A stretch of 36,008 bases of DNA from Kutzneria sp. (GTDB lineage: Bacteria > Actinomycetota > Actinomycetes > Mycobacteriales > Pseudonocardiaceae), in assembly GCA_019239965.1 (NCBI GenBank), contig JAFAZC010000200.1, forward strand, positions 1-36,008. Direction: 5' to 3'. The notes beneath the pieces are model-generated. The model searched no databases, was not told the origin of the DNA, and worked only from the letters and a program-made list of their open reading frames with translations. This document shows, in pieces, positions 23,127 through 30,646 of the stretch. The translations under genes and the position numbers were made by a program. Position 1 is the stretch's first letter. Each line of letters begins with the position of its first letter.

Positions 23127-23647
23127 CGTTCGCACCCCACAACCTTCGGCAGCCACACATCTCCGTTGGTGGCTTCATAGGCTGTCCGCAGCGCAGTCAG
23201 GCCCCTGGCTGTCTGGCTCTTGACCGTCCCCGTCGAACACCGAAGTGCGTCGGCGACCTGCTGGACAGAGAGATCCTGGAGGAATCTCAGGACAAGAACG
23301 GCACGCTGCCGCGGTGGCACCTTCTGCAACGCGACCAGCAATGAAGGCCGGTCCTCCACACTAGACAGCTCGTATTCCACCGAAAGCTCCGGTAACTCGG
23401 CCACCGTGTGCTCACGTCGCCGCCGCCTCCGCTTGGTGTCCAGAAAGCCTCTGGTCACGACCTTGCGCAGATAGGCATCCACGGTGTCGACATGGATTGC
23501 GCTCCAGCGTGCGTACATACTCACGAACGCGGCCTGCGTGAGCTCCTCAGCCTCCTGCCAGTTCCCGCACAGGGCGTATGCCATTCTCCGGGCGCCGTCG
23601 AACCTCGCAGCGAAGAACTCGGCAAAATCGTCGTCACGCCGTGCCAC
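23123..23647 (-). CDS. SigE-family ECF RNA polymerase sigma factor
   Basis: 174 residues. Region 2 is seen in ARRMAYALCGNWQEAEELTQAAFVSMYARW and region 4 in LVALQKVPPRQRAVLVLRFLQDLSVQQVADALRCSTGTVKSQTARGL. This is the actinobacterial SigE-type (SigE subfamily) pattern, smaller than most ECF sigma factors. It overlaps the next gene by four bases. The GTG at 23647 has no Shine-Dalgarno and no clear TANNNT element. It probably controls its own operon, but no promoter motif can be assigned. Confidence 0.88.
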   Translation of the reverse strand: MARRDDDFAEFFAARFDGARRMAYALCGNWQEAEELTQAAFVSMYARWSAIHVDTVDAYLRKVVTRGFLDTKRRRRRREHTVAELPELSVEYELSSVEDRPSLLVALQKVPPRQRAVLVLRFLQDLSVQQVADALRCSTGTVKSQTARGLTALRTAYEATNGDVWLPKVVGCER

Positions 23648-23691
23648 GTAGAGACAGACGCCATGCTGCCGGGAAGGGTTGCATCAGCCGA

Positions 23692-25491
23692 TCAGGCGCG
23701 TGACCAGCGAGCACGCCACCGTCGGGGCCGGATCCGCCTGTGCCTTCCGTCCGCCCGCCCCTCACCGAATCTCAGCACGTCACGGTCCTTGACGAAGCCG
23801 AGCGGATCAGGGGCATGCAGTCGAAGCATAATCCGATTGATGTCCTCAGGTTGTCGGCGGCTGGTCGCCTTACTGACGACGATCATCGTCCCGAACGCGA
23901 GCGGCACGGTCAGCAACGCTGGCTGTTGGACCAGCGTGGGCGCCCATCCGCCGGTGTAATCGCTGATCGCGGTCACCGTCATGGCCGCGGCCACGAGCAG
24001 GCCGCCCACCGTCATACCGATACCGGCGCCGACCCAGGTCAGCTCACGCCACCAGATGCCGAGCACCAACACCGGACAGAACGTCGACGCCGCCATGGCC
24101 AGCGCCATGCCTACGGCCAGCGTGATGTCGTGCGGCCTCAGCACCAACGCCAAGGACACCGGGATGATCATCACCAGCACGGTGAACCACCGGAAGTCCT
24201 TGACCCGCCCCCTTGACATGTCGGTGGCGATCACCCCTGCCAGACTCACCAGCAGCCCGGAGGAGGTTGACATGAACGCGGCGAACGCGCCGGCCGCGAC
24301 GATCGCGCCGAGCACCTGCCCGACCACATTCGGAATCATCACACTGGGCAGCAGCAACAGGGTCGCGTCGGTCCTGCCCACGGTCAGCAGTCCTGGCTCG
24401 TACAGCCGTCCGAGCGCCCCGAGGATCGCTGGGAACAGGTAGAAGACTCCGAGCAGGACGAGCACGTGCAACGTGGTCCTGCGGGCCGATCGACCGTCCG
24501 GGTTAGTGTAGAAGCGCGCCAGCACGTGTGGCAGACCGAGCACTCCGAGGAACGTAGCGAAGATCACCGAGTAGGTGTTGAACAGTGCCGCCTTGCCGCC
24601 GGACTGTGGGCGCACCCAGTCGGCGTTGCTCGCGACGGTTCCGACCACCACCGGAACGGTCGCACCGGCGGGGAACGACAGCGTTGTGTTCGCGGCGACG
24701 TCCTTCGCACCGGCCGTCCAGGTCACCTCGCCGTCCACACCGTGTCCGTCGACTGTCCCGCTGGCTCGAAGCCGAACCGGCTCGGCCACTCGGACCCTGA
24801 CCGATTCGTCAAGGGTGACCGTGGTGTTTGCGGTGAAGACCGGAGATGCGGCCGACGTGAGTCCGCTCCTGGTGCCTTGTGACGAGTCGACGAAGAACAC
24901 GGCGAACAGTACGAATGCCGGCGCCGCGATGGCGAAGAGCTTCACCCAGTACTGGAAGGCCTGCACCAGCGTGATCACGCGCATGCCGCCGCCGAGCACG
25001 TTCACGATGATCACGCCGGTGACCAGCATGACCCCGGCCCAGCGCGGCGTCTGGGGGATCACCATGGACAGGGTTAGGCCTGCGTTCTGCAGCTGGGGAA
25101 TCAGGTAGATGTATCCGATGGCGATAGTGACCACAGTGGCCACGACTCGCAACCCTCTCGATCCGAGGCGAGCCTCGGCGAAGTCAGGCAGTGTGTATGC
25201 GCCGGAACGCCGCAGGGGGGCGGCCACGAACAGCAGCAGGGTCAGATAGCCGGCGGTCGACCCGATCGCATACCAGAACTGGTCGGGGCCGTTCTTCATG
25301 ACGAGGCCGGCGACACCGAGGAAGGACGAGGCTGACAGGAACTCCCCGGCGATCGCGGCCGCGTTCTGCCGCGACGACACGCGTCGGCGGGCGACGAGGA
25401 AATCTCTCGACGTGTTGGCTGCCCGGGATCCGTAGTAGCCGATAGCGAAGGTGGACAGGACGACGGCCGCGATGGTGAGCAGCGGCAACAC
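23692..25491 (-). CDS. Sodium:solute symporter (ActP/MctC-like carboxylate transporter)
   Basis: 599 residues with about thirteen membrane helices. SSS-family markers: DFLVARRRVSSRQNAAAIAGEFLSASSFLG, the QNAG and GGGMRVITLVQAFQYW segments, and GAFAAFMSTSSGLLVSLAG. This matches ActP/MctC transporters of acetate, pyruvate or propionate. Residues about 201-305 form a large extracytoplasmic loop rich in Ser, Thr and Val, with a beta-sandwich look. The GTG at 25491 is chosen for GAGGTGGGA upstream and the family N-terminus. It lies 25 bp after the DUF485 gene and is the last gene of the LytS/LytTR block. The residues after about 570 are basic and disordered. Confidence 0.88.
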   Translation of the reverse strand: MLPLLTIAAVVLSTFAIGYYGSRAANTSRDFLVARRRVSSRQNAAAIAGEFLSASSFLGVAGLVMKNGPDQFWYAIGSTAGYLTLLLFVAAPLRRSGAYTLPDFAEARLGSRGLRVVATVVTIAIGYIYLIPQLQNAGLTLSMVIPQTPRWAGVMLVTGVIIVNVLGGGMRVITLVQAFQYWVKLFAIAAPAFVLFAVFFVDSSQGTRSGLTSAASPVFTANTTVTLDESVRVRVAEPVRLRASGTVDGHGVDGEVTWTAGAKDVAANTTLSFPAGATVPVVVGTVASNADWVRPQSGGKAALFNTYSVIFATFLGVLGLPHVLARFYTNPDGRSARRTTLHVLVLLGVFYLFPAILGALGRLYEPGLLTVGRTDATLLLLPSVMIPNVVGQVLGAIVAAGAFAAFMSTSSGLLVSLAGVIATDMSRGRVKDFRWFTVLVMIIPVSLALVLRPHDITLAVGMALAMAASTFCPVLVLGIWWRELTWVGAGIGMTVGGLLVAAAMTVTAISDYTGGWAPTLVQQPALLTVPLAFGTMIVVSKATSRRQPEDINRIMLRLHAPDPLGFVKDRDVLRFGEGRADGRHRRIRPRRWRARWSRA

Positions 25492-25516
25492 CGGAAGTCC
25501 CACCTCGCGGCCCGGC

Positions 25517-25930
25517 TCAGCGATCGACCATGTTGACGAAGTCCTGCTCGTGCCGGTCCGCCCGACGGACGTACCAGGCGCCGACACCGTACATCAGTGG
25601 ATACGGCACGAGCACGAGCAGGACCCAGGACAGTCGAACACCGAAGACGCTGAAGTCGGCGAACGCCGGCAGCAGATAGAACAGCATCGGCAGACTGGTC
25701 ATCCCCGCGACAACGAGCATGGTCATCATCAGCGCGGTGCGGAGCTGGGCGCGCACCAGCGTGCGTACCAGGTGCTCACCAACGCTGGTCTGCTCTTCGA
25801 GCTCGACGATCGTTCGGGCGAGGCCCCGCTGTCCCTTCGCCTCGGCGAGGATCACCTTCTTGCGGCGCGGCGGTCTTCTCACTGTCGCGCCTTGCGAGGC
25901 CGCGCCTGGCTCTCCGTCGTCGCCGGTCAT
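25517..25930 (-). CDS. DUF485 membrane protein
   Basis: 137 residues. A basic N-terminus (RRPPRRKKVILAEAKGQ) is followed by two membrane helices (about 58-82 and 92-117). DUF485 proteins such as YjcH precede actP-type symporters and are thought to be small accessory subunits. The ATG at 25930 overlaps the LytTR stop (ATGA), so all three genes are translationally linked; a farther ATG at 25945 would be inside the LytTR gene. Confidence 0.85.
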   Translation of the reverse strand: MTGDDGEPGAASQGATVRRPPRRKKVILAEAKGQRGLARTIVELEEQTSVGEHLVRTLVRAQLRTALMMTMLVVAGMTSLPMLFYLLPAFADFSVFGVRLSWVLLVLVPYPLMYGVGAWYVRRADRHEQDFVNMVDR

Positions 25931-26781
25931 ATCCCGTTGCCCCATCCGTGTTTGGGCCGACGGACCAACCGATCCTTGAGCTCACGGGTGTGCCGGCGAC
26001 TGACCGGCAATTCCTTCTCCTCCGCGCCGGAGCCGACTACCACCGTGTACCCCGACGAGCCCATGCGCAGCTCTGTGACCAGTGGCAACGAGACCAGATA
26101 GGAGCGGTGGATCCGGATGAAGCCCGCATCCGCCCACCGTTCCTCCAACTGCGCGAGCGGGATCCGAACCAGGTGGCTTCCCTCGGCGGTGTGCAGTCTG
26201 GCGTAGTCGCCCTGTGCCTCCACATAGCGCACGGTCGAGCGCGGCACGAGTTTCGTCGTGCCGGCCAATTCGACCGGGATCACCTCGTCGTCCTCGTGCG
26301 GCTCGGAAATGCCGCCAACCGGTGTCTGCTCCACTGCCGACAACGCGCGGAACCTGGCGACCCGATCGAGAGCCTTGTCCACCCTCGCCTGCTTGGAGGG
26401 TTTGACGATGTAGTCGAGCGCGCCAAGGTCGAACGCGGTGACCGCGTCCTCGGACTGGCCGGTGACGAACACCAGCTGAGGCTTGTTCGGCAGCGCGCTG
26501 ATGACCTCCGCCAGCTCCAAACCGGACAGCCCGGGCATGGCGATGTCGGCGAAGACGGCGTCGACCGGGCACAGGCCGTTCTCAAGCCGGCGCTTGGTCT
26601 CGGCGTCACTGCCCCGGATGACCCGGAGCGCCTCGGCGGCGTCGTACACCCCGATAACTCGTCTGACCTGGGAATTCTGCTCCAGAAGATAGGCGAGTTC
26701 GCTTAGCCCGTGTGGCTCGTCATCGACGGCCAACACGAGAAGCCCGGGCGTAGCGTCCTGAATACTCACTGTGCCATGCAA
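25927..26781 (-). CDS. LytTR-family response regulator
   Basis: 284 residues. An N-terminal receiver domain (VLAVDDEPHGLSELAYLL) has the phosphoacceptor Asp79 (FADIAMPGLSG) and the conserved Lys (DYIVKPSK). A C-terminal LytTR DNA-binding domain (about 170-275; VRYVEAQGDYARLHTAEGSHLVRIPLAQLEERW and the HRSYLV element) follows. It should bind direct-repeat sites. It works with the LytS-type kinase at 27755-29059 on the same strand and probably regulates the DUF485/symporter genes that follow, as in the BtsSR and YpdAB systems of enterics. The S49 protease gene lies between kinase and regulator. The ATG at 26781 has no clear ribosome binding site; a GTG at 26769 is possible. Confidence 0.9.
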   Translation of the reverse strand: MHGTVSIQDATPGLLVLAVDDEPHGLSELAYLLEQNSQVRRVIGVYDAAEALRVIRGSDAETKRRLENGLCPVDAVFADIAMPGLSGLELAEVISALPNKPQLVFVTGQSEDAVTAFDLGALDYIVKPSKQARVDKALDRVARFRALSAVEQTPVGGISEPHEDDEVIPVELAGTTKLVPRSTVRYVEAQGDYARLHTAEGSHLVRIPLAQLEERWADAGFIRIHRSYLVSLPLVTELRMGSSGYTVVVGSGAEEKELPVSRRHTRELKDRLVRRPKHGWGNGI

Positions 26782-26860
26782 TCTTGCCGATCAGCAGGGG
26801 TGTTTGTCCATCTTCGACCACCCGCCGATTCGGGGAACCATTGGCCCCGATGACGCCCAG

Positions 26861-27727
26861 TCACAGACCAAAGCGGGACCAGGTGGCGCGCTGCTCCACC
26901 GCGTCGACAGCGGCCAGCAGCCGCTCCGCGGGCGAACCGAGCACGGTCGCGCCGACGCCGAGCCGGGCGAGCAGCGGTCGGCGGGGTTCGGCGAAGACGA
27001 GCACGGCACCGGGGAACTTCATGGTGACGATGTCGCGGACTGAGCCGATGCCGTCGACAAGGCCGAGTTCGGCGGCCGTTGCTCCGATCCACACCTCGCC
27101 GGAGAACAGTTCGTCCGCGGGTGCGGACAGCAGGTTCCCGCGCCGCTGACGCACCCAGTCGACGAACTGCCCGTGCAGCTCAGCCTGGAGTCCCTCCAAC
27201 CAACGAACGTCCTCGGCCTTCTCGGGCCGAAACGGGTCCAGTCGTAGCTTTCGGCTGCCTGCCGTGTACACCCTTCGCTCGACGCCGAACCGCTCGAGCA
27301 GCCCGTTCAGCCCGAATCCGGCGCTGATCACGCCGATCGAGCCGACCAGCGAGGTGCGATGTGCGTAGATCTCGTCGGCGGCACAGGCCAGCCAGTAGCC
27401 GCCCGACGCGACCACGTCCTCGCAGAAGGCCAGCACGGGCACCTTCTTCTTGCTGGCAAGCTCTCTGATCCGCTCGGCGACCAGCGCGGACTGGGTCGGC
27501 GCCCCACCGGGTGAGTTGATCGCCAACGCGACCGCGACGAGCCTCTCCTGGCTGAACGCCTTGGTCAACGCCGACTCGACAGTGTTGAGGCTGATCGAAC
27601 CCCTGTTCACCGGCGAGGGTGTCGGTGTGATGACTCCGTGCAGTCGCACAACCGAGACAACTGGCGATTTGTCGACACGGTCGCCGACCAAGGGCAGCCT
27701 GGCTACCAACCTGTCAACAGCGTTCAT
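26861..27727 (-). CDS. S49-family serine protease (SppA/SohB-like)
   Basis: 288 residues. The catalytic Ser108 lies in EDVVASGGYW and the catalytic Lys160 in AGSRKLRLDPF; both fit the Ser-Lys dyad of short SppA enzymes. INSPGGAP (about 71) is the ClpP-like oxyanion turn. No signal peptide or transmembrane helix is obvious at the N-terminus, so it may be a soluble or loosely bound form. Family members degrade cleaved signal peptides or membrane proteins. The position between the kinase and the regulator suggests a part in the same pathway. TAGGGT lies eight bases before the ATG and could be a leaderless -10. Confidence 0.9.
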   Translation of the reverse strand: MNAVDRLVARLPLVGDRVDKSPVVSVVRLHGVITPTPSPVNRGSISLNTVESALTKAFSQERLVAVALAINSPGGAPTQSALVAERIRELASKKKVPVLAFCEDVVASGGYWLACAADEIYAHRTSLVGSIGVISAGFGLNGLLERFGVERRVYTAGSRKLRLDPFRPEKAEDVRWLEGLQAELHGQFVDWVRQRRGNLLSAPADELFSGEVWIGATAAELGLVDGIGSVRDIVTMKFPGAVLVFAEPRRPLLARLGVGATVLGSPAERLLAAVDAVEQRATWSRFGL

Positions 27728-27754
27728 GCCGACCGACCCTACGCGGCCAGTGGG

Positions 27755-29059
27755 CTATCTCACCGGGCTGAGTCGCCCACGTCGTGTTCGAGGCTCCCCG
27801 CGTTTCGGAGGCTCCTCGGAGGGCTCTGACGTACTCGTTTCCGCCTGCTCCTCCGTCACCATGCTCAGCGCCGGCCGCACGCCAGGCCTGAACTTGGGTA
27901 CCCGCATGGTGACCTTCATGCCGGCGTCGGGAGCTGTCTCGACCATCAACGCGTAATCGTCACCGAACGCGGTGCGCATCCGGCTGTTGATGTTGCCGAT
28001 GCCGACGTGCGCGCCAGTCTTGTGTGCGTCCTTGAGGTCGTCGAGCAGAAGGTCGGCGTCCATGCCGATGCCGTCATCCTCGACACTGATCAGCGCCTCG
28101 CCGCCGTTGTCCTGTGCGATGACCGTGACCGTCCCGCCGCCTGGCTTGTTGGCGAGCCCGTGCCTGACCGCGTTCTCCACCAGGGGCTGGACCACGAGGA
28201 AGGGCACGACCACGTTGAGCACTTCCGGCGAGATACGCAGCCGGACGTTGAGTCGCTCGTTGTAGCGAGCCTGCTCGATGGTCAGGTAGCGGTCGACGTT
28301 GCGCAACTCGTCGGCGAGGGTCGTGAACAGTCCGTTGGTTCGAAACGAGTACCTGGTGAACTCGGCGAAGTCCTGAAGCAGCTCTCTGGCCTGCTCGGGG
28401 TCGGTACGCACCAATGAGCCGATCGTGTTCAGTGCATTGTAGACAAAGTGCGGCGAGATCTGTGCTCGCAGCGCCTTGACCTCGGCTTGCACCAGCCGTT
28501 TCTTGGACTCCTGTAGTTCACCGAGTTCGAGCTCGGTGCAGACGAACCTGGCCACCTCGAGGGACATCCGGTAGAGCCGCTTGCTGCCGACGCCACCGAC
28601 GATCAGCAGCGCGCCCCTTGTCCTTCCCTCGACGATCAGGGGCACGATCACGGCCTGGCGCATTCTGCACTGGCCCTTGTCGGCGCACCCGATGGTCTCG
28701 TGCTCGACGAACTCGGGTTTCTCACCGTTGATGGCCCTGGCAATGGCGTCCTGGAGGTCGACGTAGTGCTCGTTGGCGTCGCCGTCCCAGGACAGCAGCG
28801 CACCGCGGTCATCGGTCATGCCGACCGCGACGCATTTGAGCAATTCGACAAGGTTCTTGCAGGCCTTGTCGGCGGCGTCGGTCGTCAAGCCCTCACGCAG
28901 GTCCGGTGCGGCCTTGGACATGCGGTGCAGTGCGTCGGCCACGGCCTCGTCCACCGAGGTGCTCACCTGCCGGGTGCGAAAGAGCAGCACAAACAGACCG
29001 AGCACGGCAAGCGTCGCGATAATGCCGAGCACGGTCTGCTCGGTCAGGAGCTCGACCAC
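27755..29059 (-). CDS. LytS-type sensor histidine kinase with a GAF-like domain
   Basis: 434 residues. One N-terminal membrane helix (about 8-28), a GAF-like sensing region (50-180), and a His_kinase domain with the LytS-type phosphoacceptor His204 (QISPHFVYNALN) followed by the ATP-binding lobe with VVQPLVENAVRHGL and DDGIGMD. Four cysteines fall in the sensing region: Cys67, Cys76, Cys125 and Cys131. The C-terminal 40 residues are charged and disordered. It is the first gene of the block with the S49 protease, LytTR regulator, DUF485 protein and symporter. The signal is unknown. The GTG at 29059 is about ten bases from GGCGGAG. Confidence 0.9.
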   Translation of the reverse strand: MVELLTEQTVLGIIATLAVLGLFVLLFRTRQVSTSVDEAVADALHRMSKAAPDLREGLTTDAADKACKNLVELLKCVAVGMTDDRGALLSWDGDANEHYVDLQDAIARAINGEKPEFVEHETIGCADKGQCRMRQAVIVPLIVEGRTRGALLIVGGVGSKRLYRMSLEVARFVCTELELGELQESKKRLVQAEVKALRAQISPHFVYNALNTIGSLVRTDPEQARELLQDFAEFTRYSFRTNGLFTTLADELRNVDRYLTIEQARYNERLNVRLRISPEVLNVVVPFLVVQPLVENAVRHGLANKPGGGTVTVIAQDNGGEALISVEDDGIGMDADLLLDDLKDAHKTGAHVGIGNINSRMRTAFGDDYALMVETAPDAGMKVTMRVPKFRPGVRPALSMVTEEQAETSTSEPSEEPPKRGEPRTRRGRLSPVR

Positions 29060-29174
29060 CAGACAATGCTCCGCCGAACAACGCTCGCGGGCAAGCTCCC
29101 GTCACGCTGATGGCTGGCGCTGATCGGTGAACGGTCGGTGACGGTCCGTCCACTGCCGCTCAGGCGCCGGCCAC

Positions 29175-30038
29175 TCACTTGAGCAGGCGGGAAAGCCGGC
29201 GGTCGGCAAGAGGTTTGCCACCGGTCTGGCAGGTTGGACAGTACTGAAAAGTCTTGTCCGCGAAGGACACCTCGCGGACCGTGTCGCCACACACCGGGCA
29301 GGGCAGGCCGGTGCGCCCGTGCACCCGCAACCCCGACCGCTTCTCGCCCTTCAGATATGCGGCACCCTGTCCGACCGAGCGTTGAACGGCGTCGGTGAGC
29401 ACTGCCGCGAGCGCGGCGTGCAAACGATCGACCGCGCTGGCCGACAGCCGGCCCGCGGTCGCATACGGCGAGAGGCCAGCGGTGTGCAGGATCTCGTCGG
29501 AGTACGCGTTGCCCACACCGGCGAGCACGGACTGATCCGTCAACACCGTCTTGAGCCGCGCGGTCTTCCCGGCGAGCAGTCCGGCAAGATCGTCGCGCCT
29601 GAGCCCAAGCGCGTCCGGTCCGAGCCTGGCCACGCTGGGCACCTCGACCGGATCGTTGACGATCCACACTGCCAGCCCCTTCTTCGTGCCAGCTTCGGTG
29701 AGGTCGAAGCCCGGGCCGGATCCGGGTGGGCCGAGATGCATTCGCAGCGCCACTGGGCCTTTGCCGGGGCGGGGCGGCGCTGCCGCGAGCGTCTCGGCCC
29801 ACCGCAGCCAGCCTGCCCGAGCCAGATGCACGACGACATGCAGACTGTCGCAGACGAGGTCGAGGTGCTTACCGTGTCTTTCGACGCCGGTGACGGTCCT
29901 GCCATGCACCGCGGTCCACGGCGGGCTGACCGTCTTGAGCACCGAAAGCGACGCGACATCAATCCTGAAGACCGTGCGCCCGATCGCGTGCGTTCGCAGA
30001 TGGTGAGCGAGCGCTTCGACCTCGGGAAGCTCGGGCAC
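29175..30038 (-). CDS. Fpg/Nei-family DNA glycosylase
   Basis: 287 residues. After the initiator, Pro2-Glu3-Leu-Pro-Glu-Val is the catalytic N-terminus. The helix-two-turn-helix (QSVLAGVGNAYSDEIL) and C-terminal zinc finger CPVC-x16-CPTC are present, so the AP-lyase machinery is complete. It cuts out oxidised bases. A stretch of about 15 residues after the finger (GGKPLADRRLSRLLK) is longer than usual. Its GTG overlaps the stop of the membrane protein gene upstream (TAGTG). Confidence 0.88.
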   Translation of the reverse strand: MPELPEVEALAHHLRTHAIGRTVFRIDVASLSVLKTVSPPWTAVHGRTVTGVERHGKHLDLVCDSLHVVVHLARAGWLRWAETLAAAPPRPGKGPVALRMHLGPPGSGPGFDLTEAGTKKGLAVWIVNDPVEVPSVARLGPDALGLRRDDLAGLLAGKTARLKTVLTDQSVLAGVGNAYSDEILHTAGLSPYATAGRLSASAVDRLHAALAAVLTDAVQRSVGQGAAYLKGEKRSGLRVHGRTGLPCPVCGDTVREVSFADKTFQYCPTCQTGGKPLADRRLSRLLK

Positions 30039-30475
30039 TAGTCAACCGGCTGCAGCGGACCGTCCACATTGGGCAGCGAGTACACCTCGATGTTGCGTGC
30101 CACTTTGGACGTTTCCTGACGCACGTTGAACACGCCACGGACGGTGCCGACCCACCGCTCCGACGGATGCTCGTCGAGATCACCCGGCGTTTCAGCGACC
30201 ATGGTCCACGGCCGCCGCAGCGCCCATCGGGCCGGGAAGAACAGGAACACCAACACGAGGGTCAGCAGCAGCCAGGGCGGGACAACAACCCCGGTGGGCG
30301 TCCACATCACCAAAACGAGTGCGAGCACGGCCAAGATCAGAATCATTCCGATGCCCGGACCGTGTCCGCCGGCGACGTCGTGTTCGAAATCGTCGGCTGT
30401 ATCCATGTTCGACCACGACATGCGGCCCCGGACGGTCCACATCCTGCCGTCCGCACCACGTACCAGCCGCGTCAT
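30038..30475 (-). CDS. Small two-helix membrane protein
   Basis: 145 residues. The basic N-terminal part (TRLVRGADGRMWTVRGRM) may face the cytoplasm. Two hydrophobic helices at about 41-58 and 65-81 are followed by a soluble domain (WTMVAETPGDLDEHPSERWVGTVRGVFNVRQETSKVAR). No family recognised. The ATG at 30475 is chosen for GAGGAGG six bases upstream; a frame to 30520 adds unconserved residues. It is coupled to the glycosylase gene through TAGTG. Confidence 0.7.
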   Translation of the reverse strand: MTRLVRGADGRMWTVRGRMSWSNMDTADDFEHDVAGGHGPGIGMILILAVLALVLVMWTPTGVVVPPWLLLTLVLVFLFFPARWALRRPWTMVAETPGDLDEHPSERWVGTVRGVFNVRQETSKVARNIEVYSLPNVDGPLQPVD

Positions 30476-30646
30476 TCCCGCCTCCTCGCGATCGCAGCCC
30501 CCGACACTGGCACCCAACAACGGTAGCGCGACTCAGATGGGCCTGAAGGGTGAACCTGGAAGATGGGACGACTCCGTTCGGGCTAAGGAGATAGCGGAGT
30601 GTCACGATATGCGTGCGAAGTGGCACAGGTAACGTGTCTGTCAGCC

